Below are positions 28,965 through 38,500 of a stretch of DNA of 64,000 nucleotides, one piece after another. Under the pieces are notes generated by a model. It saw only the letters and a program-made list of their open reading frames with translations. It had not been told where the DNA came from and made no database searches. The translations under genes were made by a program, and so were the position numbers. Position 1 is the stretch's first letter. Every line of letters starts with the position of its first letter. The stretch covers positions 1,674,001-1,738,000 of the forward strand of contig NZ_CP132976.1 of NCBI RefSeq assembly GCF_030864005.1. Direction: 5' to 3'. This DNA comes from Achromobacter seleniivolatilans. Its GTDB lineage: Bacteria; Pseudomonadota; Gammaproteobacteria; Burkholderiales; Burkholderiaceae_B.

Positions 28965-29779
28965 TGCCGCGCCGGTTTGGATTCTATTTCGGCATAACGA
29001 TCATTGCCGCGCTGGCGCTCATCGCACTGTTCGGGCCGATGCTTCTGCCCAACGACCCGTTCACGCAATCATTGGGCCAGCGCCTGGCCCAACCGTTCTG
29101 GCATGACAAGACGCTGCCCGCGCACCTGCTCGGCACCGATCAGCTGGGCCGCGACTATCTGGCGCGGCTTGTGTACGGCGCGCGGATTTCGCTGGCGATC
29201 GGCTTTGCGGTGGTGTTCGTGTCAGGTTTTATCGGCATTACGCTAGGATTGATCGCGGGTTACGCCGGCGGCGTGCCGGATGCCATCATCAGCTTCATCA
29301 TCAACACGCGCATCAGCATGCCTATCGTGCTGGCCGCGTTGGCCATCGTGTCCGTCACGGGGAATTCGCTGACGACCGTGGTGCTGGTGCTGGGGCTGCT
29401 GCTGTGGGATCACTTTGCAGTGGTGGCGCGCAGCGCCGCCATGCAGTTGCGCCGCGCAGACTATGTGACAGCTGCGCGCGCGTTGGGCTGCACCCACTTT
29501 CATATTCTGGTCCGCGAAATTTTGCCCAATATCCGCGGCCCGCTACTGGTCATCGCTACCGTCGAGATGGCGCACGCCATCCTGGTGGAAGCCGCCTTGT
29601 CCTTTCTGGGGCTGGGTGTACCCGCGCCGTATCCCTCGTGGGGCTTGATGCTGTCTGAAGCCAAGTCGTTCATGTTCTTCAGCCCCTGGCTGATCGCTTT
29701 GCCCGGCGCCGCCCTGTTATTGCTGGTGCTGGGCATCAATCTGACGGGCGATGGCCTGCGCACGCGGCGGGAATCCTGA
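28961..29779 (+). CDS. Oligopeptide-type ABC importer permease 2 (DppC-like), rightward cassette
   Basis: Inner-membrane permease of 272 residues starting MMPRRFGFYFG. It carries the DppC signature HLLGTDQLGRDYLARLVYGARISL and the EAA loop DYVTAARALGCTHFHILVREILPN. About six membrane segments are visible. Two ATGs in a row (28961 and 28964) overlap the upstream stop; the first is given. Its TGA overlaps the ATG of the following ATPase gene by one base (TGATG). Confidence 0.9.
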   Translation: MMPRRFGFYFGITIIAALALIALFGPMLLPNDPFTQSLGQRLAQPFWHDKTLPAHLLGTDQLGRDYLARLVYGARISLAIGFAVVFVSGFIGITLGLIAGYAGGVPDAIISFIINTRISMPIVLAALAIVSVTGNSLTTVVLVLGLLLWDHFAVVARSAAMQLRRADYVTAARALGCTHFHILVREILPNIRGPLLVIATVEMAHAILVEAALSFLGLGVPAPYPSWGLMLSEAKSFMFFSPWLIALPGAALLLLVLGINLTGDGLRTRRES

Positions 29780-30780
29780 TGCAGCCAAACACGAACGCCC
29801 CGGCGCCGGTGCTGGACGTGCAGAACCTGCGCATCACGCTGCCCACCCGTTCCGGCATGTTGCAAGCCGTGCGCGGAATCGACCTGCGCATCGAACGCGG
29901 CGCCACCTTGGGTCTGGTCGGTGAAAGCGGTTGCGGAAAGTCTCTGACGGCCCTGAGCCTGCTGCGCTTGCTGCCGGCTGGCGCACGCGTGGCGGCGGAC
30001 AAGCTGGCGTTTGACGGAGAAGACCTGCGCAATGTCAGCGCCCGCCGCATGAACGCGCTGCGTGGCGACCGCATCGCCATGGTGTTTCAAGAACCGATGA
30101 CTGCGCTCAATCCCACCTTCACCATCGGCCAGCAACTGATGACGGTGTTCCGCAGCCATCGCCCCGATGGCGCAGCAGCCGCAAGGGCGCGCGCGCTGTA
30201 TCTGTTGGACCGCGTCGGCATCGCCAACGCCGCAGCGCGGCTGGATCAGTATCCGCATGAACTGTCTGGCGGCATGCGGCAGCGGGTGCTGATTGCCATG
30301 GCCCTGATGTGCGGGCCTGAACTGATCGTGGCCGACGAGCCGACCACCGCGCTGGACGTCACCATCCAGAAGCAGATTCTGGAACTGCTGAAGACCTTGC
30401 AACAGGAAATGGGCCTGGCCGTGTTGTTGATCACGCACGATCTGGGCGTGGTGTCGCACTACACGGACCATGTGGCGGTGATGTACGCAGGCCAGATTGT
30501 GGAAGCCGGCCCTACGGCGAACGTGCTGGCTCAACCCGGGCATCCCTACACGCGCGGCTTGCTGGACAGCATTCCGCAAGTGACGCATCGCACAGCGTCG
30601 CAGCGGCTGCCCATCATTCCGGGCGTAGTCCCAGCTTTGACGCAGACGCCAGAAGCCTGCGTATTTGCGCCCCGTTGCCGCCACGCCGCGGATATTTGCG
30701 AGGGCGCGCCGCCCCTGCTGCTGCCCTATGGCACGCACGGACAGCGCCGCTGCCACGCACCGTTCGAGGAGCTCGTATGA
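29779..30780 (+). CDS. Oligopeptide-type ABC importer ATPase 1 (DppD-like), rightward cassette
   Basis: ATP-binding subunit of 333 residues with Walker [10 protein letters not shown], signature [16 protein letters not shown], Walker [13 protein letters not shown] and the H-loop in [16 protein letters not shown]. The oligopeptide C-terminal tail includes the Cys-containing [16 protein letters not shown]. The start overlaps the permease stop; the stop overlaps the next ATPase start by 4 bases. It energises the same importer as its three upstream neighbours. Confidence 0.9.
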   Translation: MQPNTNAPAPVLDVQNLRITLPTRSGMLQAVRGIDLRIERGATLGLVGESGCGKSLTALSLLRLLPAGARVAADKLAFDGEDLRNVSARRMNALRGDRIAMVFQEPMTALNPTFTIGQQLMTVFRSHRPDGAAAARARALYLLDRVGIANAAARLDQYPHELSGGMRQRVLIAMALMCGPELIVADEPTTALDVTIQKQILELLKTLQQEMGLAVLLITHDLGVVSHYTDHVAVMYAGQIVEAGPTANVLAQPGHPYTRGLLDSIPQVTHRTASQRLPIIPGVVPALTQTPEACVFAPRCRHAADICEGAPPLLLPYGTHGQRRCHAPFEELV

Positions 30781-31625
30781 CCCAAATCGACACAGCAGCC
30801 CCCCGCTTGGTGCAGGCCAATGGCCTGACTCGCCGCTATACCCACCGCGCCGCTTTCTGGCGTGCACCGCAGGTACACACCGCGCTGGACTCTGTATCAC
30901 TGCATGTTGATGCGGGTGAAGCCGTGGGCATCGTGGGTGAATCGGGTTCAGGCAAAAGCACACTGGCCAAGCTCTTGCTGGGTTTGGACGCGCCCAGCGC
31001 AGGCACCGTCCAGCTGGCGGGCCACTCCATCAACGCCCTGCCGCGCCAACGCATTGCCCGCATCGTGCAGCCGGTGTTTCAGGACCCGTACGGCTCGCTG
31101 AATCCCAGCTATACCGTCGAACGCTTGCTTGCCCTGCCGCTGCGCTTACGCGCCGCGCGGGGCAGCGCAGTGAATATCCCTTTGGAAACCACTCGCCTGC
31201 TGGAACAGGTGGGGTTGCCAGCGCGCACACGCGGCGTTTACCCGCATGCGCTGTCGGGCGGCCAACGGCAGCGCGTCGCCATTGCACGCGCCTTGGCTGT
31301 TCAGCCGCAGCTTTTGATCTGCGACGAACCCACGTCCGCGCTGGATGTGTCGGTGCAGGCTCAGATTCTGAACTTGCTGCAGGACCTGCGTCAGGAATTG
31401 GGCCTGGCCTTGCTGCTGATCAGCCACAACCTGGGCGTAGTCGGCCACATGGTGGACCGGCTGTATGTATTGCAGCATGGGAAAGTTGTGGAAGACGGCG
31501 CCACGGCGCAGGTGTTCGACGCCCCTCAACACCCCTACACGCAACGGCTGTTCGCGTCAGTGCTTGAGGTTCAGGGACGGCCATCAGCAGTCCGCCAGCA
31601 AGAGCCGGCGCTGTCAGCCCTATAG
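30777..31625 (+). CDS. Oligopeptide-type ABC importer ATPase 2 (DppF-like), rightward cassette
   Basis: ATP-binding subunit of 282 residues starting [17 protein letters not shown], with Walker [10 protein letters not shown], signature LSGGQRQRVAIARALA and Walker B LLICDEPTSALD. It is shorter than its leftward counterpart (333 residues). It ends soon after the domain and lacks the Cys-containing oligopeptide tail, a reduced form that also occurs in this family. It is the last gene of the rightward cassette. Its TAG interleaves with the stop of the convergent Crp-type gene. Confidence 0.88.
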   Translation: MTQIDTAAPRLVQANGLTRRYTHRAAFWRAPQVHTALDSVSLHVDAGEAVGIVGESGSGKSTLAKLLLGLDAPSAGTVQLAGHSINALPRQRIARIVQPVFQDPYGSLNPSYTVERLLALPLRLRAARGSAVNIPLETTRLLEQVGLPARTRGVYPHALSGGQRQRVAIARALAVQPQLLICDEPTSALDVSVQAQILNLLQDLRQELGLALLLISHNLGVVGHMVDRLYVLQHGKVVEDGATAQVFDAPQHPYTQRLFASVLEVQGRPSAVRQQEPALSAL

Positions 31626-32342
31626 CGCTGCGGCCCCCATCCGGGAATAACTTAGACGGTCTGCCTCGTAACAGTCGCATGCAGCGACTTCCAGCCCCCG
31701 CCGGTCCAGGATTTCGATATTGCCGCGGTGGTAGGCGATAAGCTTGCGTTGCTGCAACGCCGAGGCTGCCACCGTCACGCCCACACGCCGCACGCCCAGC
31801 ATGTGAGCCAGGTATTCATGCGTCAGATGGAAGGTGTCCGCGTGGGCGCGGTCTTGCGTCATCAGCAACCATCGGGCAAGCCGTCCCTCGACCAGATGGG
31901 AATGCATACACACGGAGCTTTGCGCCAGCTGCTGCAAGATCACCACGGTGTAGCGGTTGATCAGCTCGCGCAGCGCCATACTTGCCAGCATCTCCTGGCG
32001 AAAAAGCGCTGTGGTCATCCGCAACGCCGCGCCGGTCCCCTGCACCACCGCCCGCAACGGCGACGTATCCGTACCCAGCGGCACATCCACGCTCCACATC
32101 CCCTCATTGCCAATCAGCCCAACTTCCAGCGACGTGCCCCGTTTAATGGGAAGTATCAGAGAGATGTAGCTCTGCGTTGGGAAGTAAACATTCTTCATGC
32201 GTTCCCCGGGTTGCAGCAGGCACTGCCCAAAGATCAGATCGACTGGTTCAAAACGCGCCAGCAAGCCGGGCCGCTCGTGGTCGGGCATGGCGTTGAGCAA
32301 GCGGTTGGTTCCGCCGTCAAGCACCGGATGGGAATTCAACAA
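31620..32342 (-). CDS. Crp/Fnr-family transcription regulator A
   Basis: Cyclic-nucleotide-binding-fold regulator of about 240 residues. The N-terminal beta-roll includes LLQPGERMKNVYFPTQSYISL and the C-terminal winged helix includes LTHEYLAHMLGVRRVGVTVAASALQQRKLI. No Fnr-type N-terminal Cys cluster is present, so the ligand is unknown. The start is uncertain. TTG codons at 32342 and 32339 follow AGGAG at 6-9 bases, whereas the ATG at 32432 would overlap the upstream paralogue by 70 bases. It resembles regulator B next to it in length and layout, so the two look like an old tandem duplication. Confidence 0.8.
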   Translation of the reverse strand: MLNSHPVLDGGTNRLLNAMPDHERPGLLARFEPVDLIFGQCLLQPGERMKNVYFPTQSYISLILPIKRGTSLEVGLIGNEGMWSVDVPLGTDTSPLRAVVQGTGAALRMTTALFRQEMLASMALRELINRYTVVILQQLAQSSVCMHSHLVEGRLARWLLMTQDRAHADTFHLTHEYLAHMLGVRRVGVTVAASALQQRKLIAYHRGNIEILDRRGLEVAACDCYEADRLSYSRMGAAAL

Positions 32343-32362
32343 GTTGTACTCCTGGTTCTGTC

Positions 32363-33091
32363 TCAGACGCGCATGGCTTCGGCGGGCTGGCCCAGCAAAC
32401 GTAGATATTCTTGCCGGACCACCGTGTAACACTCGCAGACCCGGGCTTCCAGGCCCGGACGATCGAGCACCTCGATATGGCCGCGGCGGTATCGGATAAG
32501 CCCGTCTTCTTGCAAATGGCCGGCGGCCTCGGTCACACCTTCGCGCCGCACGCCCAGCATGTTGGCGATCAGCTCCTGGGTCATGACGATTTCATTGGAG
32601 CGCAGCCTGTCCAGACTAAGCAGCAGCCATCTGCACAGTTGCTGATCCAAAGAGTGATGCCGGTTGCACACCGCGGTTTGCGCCATTTGCGTCAACAGCG
32701 CCTGCGTGTACCGAAGCAGCAGGTGCTGCATCGCGGCGCCCCGGTCGAACTCGTCCTTAAGGGCCTGGCCTTTCAGTTGGTAGGCCGACCCGGCGCTTTG
32801 CACGATTGCCCGGCTGGGCGTGGTTTCTCCACCCATGAACAAAGAAATGCCGACGATGCCTTCCTTGCCGACCACGGCAATTTCTGTAGAGGCGCCATCT
32901 TCCATGACGCACAGCAAGGAAACAATGCAATCCACCGGGAAATAGACGTGCCGCATGCGGCCGCCCGATTCGTACAACGCCTTGCCCAAAGGCAAGGAAA
33001 CACGTTCCAGTTGGGGAAATAGCCGGTCCATCTCTTGCGGCGGCAGCGCCGCCAGCAGATGATTCTGGGTGGGTTCGTAGAAATCAGCCAT
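32363..33091 (-). CDS. Crp/Fnr-family transcription regulator B
   Basis: A 242-residue regulator with a beta-roll sensor domain (LPLGKALYESGGRMRHVYFPVDCIVSLL) and a winged helix (MTQELIANMLGVRREGVTEAAGHLQEDGLIRYRRGHIEVLDRPGLE). The C-terminal stretch resembles regulator A (NIEILDRRGLEVAACDCYEADRLSY versus HIEVLDRPGLEARVCECYTVVRQEY, compared in parts), supporting paralogy. The two genes are about 20 bases apart and could be co-transcribed. Target genes are unknown. The promoter region upstream (33092-33308) contains an 8-bp palindrome that could be an autoregulatory site. Confidence 0.85.
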   Translation of the reverse strand: MADFYEPTQNHLLAALPPQEMDRLFPQLERVSLPLGKALYESGGRMRHVYFPVDCIVSLLCVMEDGASTEIAVVGKEGIVGISLFMGGETTPSRAIVQSAGSAYQLKGQALKDEFDRGAAMQHLLLRYTQALLTQMAQTAVCNRHHSLDQQLCRWLLLSLDRLRSNEIVMTQELIANMLGVRREGVTEAAGHLQEDGLIRYRRGHIEVLDRPGLEARVCECYTVVRQEYLRLLGQPAEAMRV

Positions 33092-33165
33092 GGTGGGCTC
33101 CCTGCAACACGCGTCATTGCAGCGCCTGAAGGCGGGGCCGCAATCCGAAGGGGCTCCGACAGGCC

Positions 33166-33186
33166 TTACCCCCTCGGCGGGGGTAA
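33166..33186. promoter_or_regulatory. Palindrome upstream of the Crp/Fnr pair
   Basis: TTACCCCC and GGGGGTAA are separated by five bases, 75 bases upstream of regulator B. It could be an operator or a hairpin; no U-run follows on either strand. Confidence 0.35.
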
Positions 33187-33308
33187 TCGGCAGGGCTTAT
33201 GTGCGCTACCGAACGGAGATCTTCCAGGGTAGCGCATTATCAGCGCCCGCCCATGTCCCCCGTTTGGCCACGGCTGTTGAGCCAGCGCGAACCCGCGCTC
33301 GCACACAA

Positions 33309-33629
33309 TCATGACTCTTCGCTCTTCCAGGCAAGCACTGGCCAATGCACCATTGAACCGTCATTGCCCAATACGAAGGGCCGCGACACCCCGGCAAAGC
33401 TCAGAATGCTGCCCCCTTCGGCCTCCCACAACGACACGGCCTGCCCGACCGGCCCCCTATCGCCAATGGGCAAGCCGGGATGCGATCCCTCCCGGCCCTG
33501 CCGCGCATCGACCGCCCGCGAACCATAGGTGCTGAAGGGCATCGTCCCTTGGAAATCAAGGATGGATGCGTGGACGTGGGCACTGAATGGCTCAAGCCGG
33601 GAATAACTCTTTTTCAGATGGGATGTCAT
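33309..33629 (-). CDS. Small hypothetical protein downstream of pgi
   Basis: A possible 106-residue protein starting MTSHLKKSYSRLEPFSAHVHA. It has a reasonable soluble composition (for example GPVGQAVSLWEAEGGSILSF) and no signal peptide or membrane segment. No family is recognised. The frame is open 27 more codons upstream to an ATG at 33710, but the start at 33629 gives a more protein-like N-terminus. It lies about 80 bases after pgi on the same strand and could be co-transcribed with it. Codon-usage or homology evidence would decide whether it is real. Confidence 0.45.
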   Translation of the reverse strand: MTSHLKKSYSRLEPFSAHVHASILDFQGTMPFSTYGSRAVDARQGREGSHPGLPIGDRGPVGQAVSLWEAEGGSILSFAGVSRPFVLGNDGSMVHWPVLAWKSEES

Positions 33630-33710
33630 GGCTGGGGTCCTTGGCGGCGCAGTGTGATGCGCTGGCGCGAGGCGGCCAGCAAGAAACATCACGGTAGGCG
33701 GGCTTGGCAC

Positions 33711-35378
33711 TCAGGTCTGTGCGGCGTCGCACATAAGGGTGCCGGTTCTGGCGTCCAGGTACTTCTGCATCAGCGCGCGCGTGGAACTGTCGTGCTCTTT
33801 CATGCTGTCGGCGCCGGTGTCCAGTTCGCCAGCGATGCGGCGCGCCAGCGTCTTACCCAGTTCCACCCCCCACTGGTCAAACGAGTCGATGTTCCAGATC
33901 ACGCCCTGCGTGAATGCGCTGTGCTCATAAAGCGCGACAAGCGCGCCCAGGCTGCGAGGCGTAAGACGTGCAGCCAGCAGCGTATTGGTGGGCCGGTTAC
34001 CCGGGACATGGCGATGCCGCGCCGCCCCCATGCCGGCGCTTTCTTGCGCCAATGACTGGCCGAACGCCAAGGCTTCGGCTTGCGCGAACATATTCGCCAG
34101 CAAGTCCCGGTGCCGCGCTGGCGAGGCCGCCAGCGGGGAAAGAAATCCGATGAAATCGCAAGGCACTTCTTGCGTGCCTTGGTGCAAGAGCTGGTGGAAT
34201 GAGTGTTGGCCATTCGTACCGCAAGCGCCCCAGTAGACGGGGCTGGTCTGCAACCGCACCGCATCGCCATGCTGGGTCACGGATTTGCCGTTGCTTTCCA
34301 TCATCAGCTGCTGCACATAGCTGGGAAACTGCCGCAGCGCGTGGTCATAGGGCAGAACCGCAGCGGTGCGCGAGCCCAGGCAATTATTGTTCCAAATGGC
34401 CATCAAGCCGTGCAAAACGGGCAGATTGCGTTCCAGCGGCGCACTCCTGAAATGGGTGTCCATGTCGTGGCAGCCGGCCAGCATCTCGCGAAACCCCGCT
34501 GGCCCAATCGCCGCCATCAGCGCCAGCCCCATGGCCGAACACAGGGAATAGCGGCCATTGACCCAATCCCAGACTTCAAACACGCGTTCTGCCGCGATGC
34601 CCGATTTAATGGCTGCTTCGCGGTTACCGGTGACCGCGACGAAATGCGCTTGTATGGCGTCCTCGTCTTGTAGATCATCCAAACACCAGGCGCGTGCGGA
34701 TGCTGCGTTGTGCAGCGTTTCGGCCGTATTCCAGGTCTTTGAACACACAATGAACAGCGTTTCCCGGGGGTCCAGATCCCGCGTGGCTTGAAGAAAATCG
34801 GCGTCATCCTCATTGGAGACAAACCGGAAACGCATATCTTGCCGCGCATAGTGCTGCAACGCCGCGCTAGCCATCGACACCCCGATCGCTGACCCGCCTA
34901 TGCCCAGGTTGACGACATTTCGTATTGTTTTGCCGGTACCGCCCGTGTAAGCGCCGCTATGCAGTTTTTCCGCAAGCGCTTCCATCCGCCTCAGCACCCG
35001 CAACACGTCAGGCAGCACATCATGCCCATCAACTTGCACGCCGTTTCCCGGCGGCATGCGCAGCGCGACATGCAAGGCCTGCCGGGCTTCGCTGGTGTTA
35101 ATTTTGCCGCCGTTGAACATGGCGTCAATCTGGTTGGGCAGATGGCATTCCTTGGCCAGCTGCACCAATAATTCAAGCGTTCTGGGCAATACCCGGTTTT
35201 TGGAGTAGTCCAAATACCAGCCCGCCTCGTTCAGGCTCATCCGCTCGGCACGCGCCGGATCATCCATGAACAGGTCCCGCAAATGCAAATGACGCATTTC
35301 TTCCAGGTGGCCAGCCAAGGCCTCCCAGGCATGCGTGCTCAATAAGCCGCCCTGCTGCTCTGATTCTTGCCTATCCAT
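33711..35378 (-). CDS. pgi: Glucose-6-phosphate isomerase Pgi
   Basis: Interconverts glucose-6-phosphate and fructose-6-phosphate in the cytoplasm; 555 residues, the usual size for the long Pgi form. SIS-domain blocks are VVNLGIGGSAIGVSMA, FIVCSKTWNTAET and the two Pgi signature regions. The first reads VNGRYSLCSAMGL, where most Pgi proteins have GGRYSLWSA. The second, SFDQWGVELGKTLA, is normal. The ATG at 35378 begins MDRQESEQQGG. The gene is divergent from the cyclic-glucan synthase gene, 203 bases away, which fits a shared need for glucose-6-phosphate and UDP-glucose. Confidence 0.95.
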   Translation of the reverse strand: MDRQESEQQGGLLSTHAWEALAGHLEEMRHLHLRDLFMDDPARAERMSLNEAGWYLDYSKNRVLPRTLELLVQLAKECHLPNQIDAMFNGGKINTSEARQALHVALRMPPGNGVQVDGHDVLPDVLRVLRRMEALAEKLHSGAYTGGTGKTIRNVVNLGIGGSAIGVSMASAALQHYARQDMRFRFVSNEDDADFLQATRDLDPRETLFIVCSKTWNTAETLHNAASARAWCLDDLQDEDAIQAHFVAVTGNREAAIKSGIAAERVFEVWDWVNGRYSLCSAMGLALMAAIGPAGFREMLAGCHDMDTHFRSAPLERNLPVLHGLMAIWNNNCLGSRTAAVLPYDHALRQFPSYVQQLMMESNGKSVTQHGDAVRLQTSPVYWGACGTNGQHSFHQLLHQGTQEVPCDFIGFLSPLAASPARHRDLLANMFAQAEALAFGQSLAQESAGMGAARHRHVPGNRPTNTLLAARLTPRSLGALVALYEHSAFTQGVIWNIDSFDQWGVELGKTLARRIAGELDTGADSMKEHDSSTRALMQKYLDARTGTLMCDAAQT

Positions 35379-35581
35379 TGCAATCGACCTCCAACCGGCT
35401 CTTGAGGCGCCGCAGGATCGCGCCTCGGAATGTCGCGGTTCGGGTGGTTATTGCATAAGCAGGCCGCCCCCGTCCGTGCGGTAGCGTACAGAGCGCAAGC
35501 GCGCTCATGGTCAATCTATAGGGGGACGCCGCCAGCCCGGGCGGCGCCTTGTCGCAACGAATCCCCCATGGCCCAGAATCA

Positions 35582-38500
35582 ATGAAACGCATAGATTGGC
35601 CCTCACTCGAGGCTGCGCCCGAGTGGATCGACCTGTTCGCACGTAGCAAAGCGTCACTCAGCTCCGCCAAAAGTGAACCGCCGCTGCGCGCGGAGCTTTT
35701 CAGCGCCTTGCAGATGGAACAGCATGGCCAAGCCTTGGCGCATGGTCATGCCATCGGCGCGTCTCGCATGCAGGACAGCCTGTTGCCGCGCCTGACCGAG
35801 AACCAAACGCTGCTGGCCCAGGTCTGCGCGCTGCTGATCGAGTCAATGCGGCAGAACCGCCAGATCACGCCGGCGGACGAATGGCTGCTGGACAACTTTT
35901 ACCTGATTGAAGAGCAGATCCGGCTGGCCAAACGGCATTTGCCCAAAGGTTATAGCCGCAGCCTGCCCAAACTGGCCGAAGGCCCTTCCGCAGGGCTGCC
36001 ACGGGTCTACGACATTGCGCTGGAAATGATCTCGCACAGCGATGCGCGGATAGATTCCGCGGGGATCAGCGCGTTTGTGGCCGCCTATCAGCGGATCGAG
36101 CCGCTGCAATTGGGCGAACTATGGGCCATCCCGATCATGATGCGCCTGGCGCTGATCGAAAACCTGCGCCGCGTCGCCATCCGGCTGGCGTATGCCAACC
36201 AGAACCGGGGTCTGGCGGACACCTGGGCCGACACCATGCGGCAGTCGGCCGAAGAAGATCCGACCGGCCTGATACTGGTCATTGCCAACATGGCGCGCTC
36301 CAATCCTCCGATCGACGGGGCATTTGTCGCCGAACTGGCCAGACGGCTTCAGGGCCATGGGCCCGCCTTGGCCTTGCCTTTGACGTGGTTTGAGCAGCGT
36401 CTGGCCCAATCCAACCTGACCATCGAACAGATGGTGGTTGCAGAAAACCAGCAGCAAGCCGCAGATCAGGTGTCCATCAGCAACAGCATCGGCAGCCTGC
36501 GCGCGTTGTCGACCACGAACTGGAATGAATTCGTTGAAGGCATCAGCATCGTGGAGCAGACGTTGCGGATGGACCCGGCTGAGGTCTACGCCGACATGGA
36601 CTTCCCCACGCGCGACCGCTATCGCCATCGGGTCGAACGGCTGGCCAGAAAATCTGAGCGCACGGAAATAGAGCTTGCGTCCATGGCCATTGAGCTGGCC
36701 GCCAGCGCGGCCGCCGCCGATGCCCCCCTCGCAGATCCGCGCAGGCAACACGTCGGTTTTTATTTGATCGATCAAGGCCAGGCGGAATTGGTAAAGCTCG
36801 CAAAAGTGCGCTTGAGCCTGAAGGACAAACTTGCCCGCTTATCACCCCGTGCTGCATTGGCGGGTTACGCAGGCGCGATTGTCTTATTGACAGGCGCGCT
36901 GGCCGCCGGACTGGTGCTGATAGCCCGGGCGGGAGATATCGGATTCTGGCCGCTGGTGGGTTTCGCAGTGTTGTCGGTGATTGCGGCCAGCCATCTGGCC
37001 GTGGCGATCTTGAATTGGTCGTTGACCTGGCTGATACGGCCGCAGCGCCTGCCTCGGATGGACTACGCAAAGCGCATTCCCAACTCCGCCCGCACGCTGG
37101 TCGCCGTGCCATCCATGCTGATCGACTCCGACGACGGCGAACAGTTGAGCGAAGCATTGGAAATCCGGTTTCTGGCCAACCCCGGGGAAAACCTCAGCTT
37201 TTGCCTGTTGACGGATTTTGCCGATGCGCCCACTGAACATATGCCGGCGGACGCCCTGTTGCTGGAACGCGCCACTGCACACATTCAGGCCTTGAATCAT
37301 AAGTACCGCCGCCTTGGCCGCAGTCCATTTTTTCTGTTCCATCGGCCGCGCCGCTGGAATGCGCAAGAGCGCGTCTGGATGGGCTATGAGCGAAAAAGAG
37401 GAAAGCTGGCCGACCTGAATGGTTTGCTTCGCGGCCAAGGCGCCGGCGCATTTGCCTGCGTGGTCGGTCAGGCCGATACGCTGGCCGATGTGAAGTACGT
37501 GATTACGCTGGACACGGATACCGATCTGCCCCGGGAGACCGCCTGGAAACTGGTCGGCACGATGGCCCATCCGCTGAATCAGGCGCAGTTCGATCCGGCC
37601 ACTCAGAAAGTCACGCGCGGCTACGGCATCTTGCAGCCCAGAGTGGCGGTCAGCCTGGCCGATCTGACGGCATCCGCGTACGCCCGTTTGCATGGCGGCG
37701 ACCCCGGTATCGACCCCTACACCAACACCGTGTCCGACGTGTATCAGGACATCTTCAAAGAAGGCTCCTTTGTCGGCAAAGGCATCTACGACGTGGATGC
37801 GTTTGAAGCGGCGCTGAAAGATTGTTTTCCTGACAACCGGGTGCTCAGCCACGATCTGCTGGAAGGCTGCTACGCGCGCTCGGGTTTGCTGAGCGATGTG
37901 CAACTGATCGAGGGGCATCCCGCGCGCTATACGGCGGACGTCAGCCGCCGCCACCGTTGGATTCGCGGCGACTGGCAATTGCTGGGCTGGCTGTTTGGCC
38001 GACCGCCCAAGGTGCCGGGCACGGCCGGCGGCCCCCCCATGTCGTGGCTGGCGCGCTGCAAGATTCTGGACAATCTGCGCCGTAGCGTTGTGTCGCCCGC
38101 CCTGGTTCTGCTCCTGACGCTGGGCTGGACGCTATCGCCCTATCCCTGGGTCTGGACGACGGCTGCCCTGCTGATCCTGGTTCTGCCGGCCTTGTTTGCA
38201 TCGGCCATGGGCGCAGTCAGAAAAGAAGAGAACGTGGTGTTGGCCCAGCATCTGGTCGGATGGATTCCTGCGACCCTGCGGCAGTTTTCCCGGGCCGCGT
38301 TTGCGCTGGCCACTTTGGCACACGAAACCCTCTACAGCCTGGACGCCATCCTGCGCACGCTGTACCGGCTGACGATATCGCGACGGCGGCTGCTGGAATG
38401 GAAGCCGTCCAGCATTACCAACCGCGACGGCGCCAAGCGCGGCGGTCCGCCGCTACAGTCGATTTGGGGATCACCGGTCCTGGCGCTCGTGATCGGCGCA

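Noticed and set aside
29500..30963. Minus-strand open frame of 487 codons opposite the rightward importer ATPase genes
   Set aside because: It runs across two well-supported genes and its product is His/Arg-rich with no motifs.
36884..37978. Minus-strand open frame of 364 codons inside the cyclic glucan synthase gene
   Set aside because: Antisense to the GT84 domain; no ribosome-binding site or recognisable fold.
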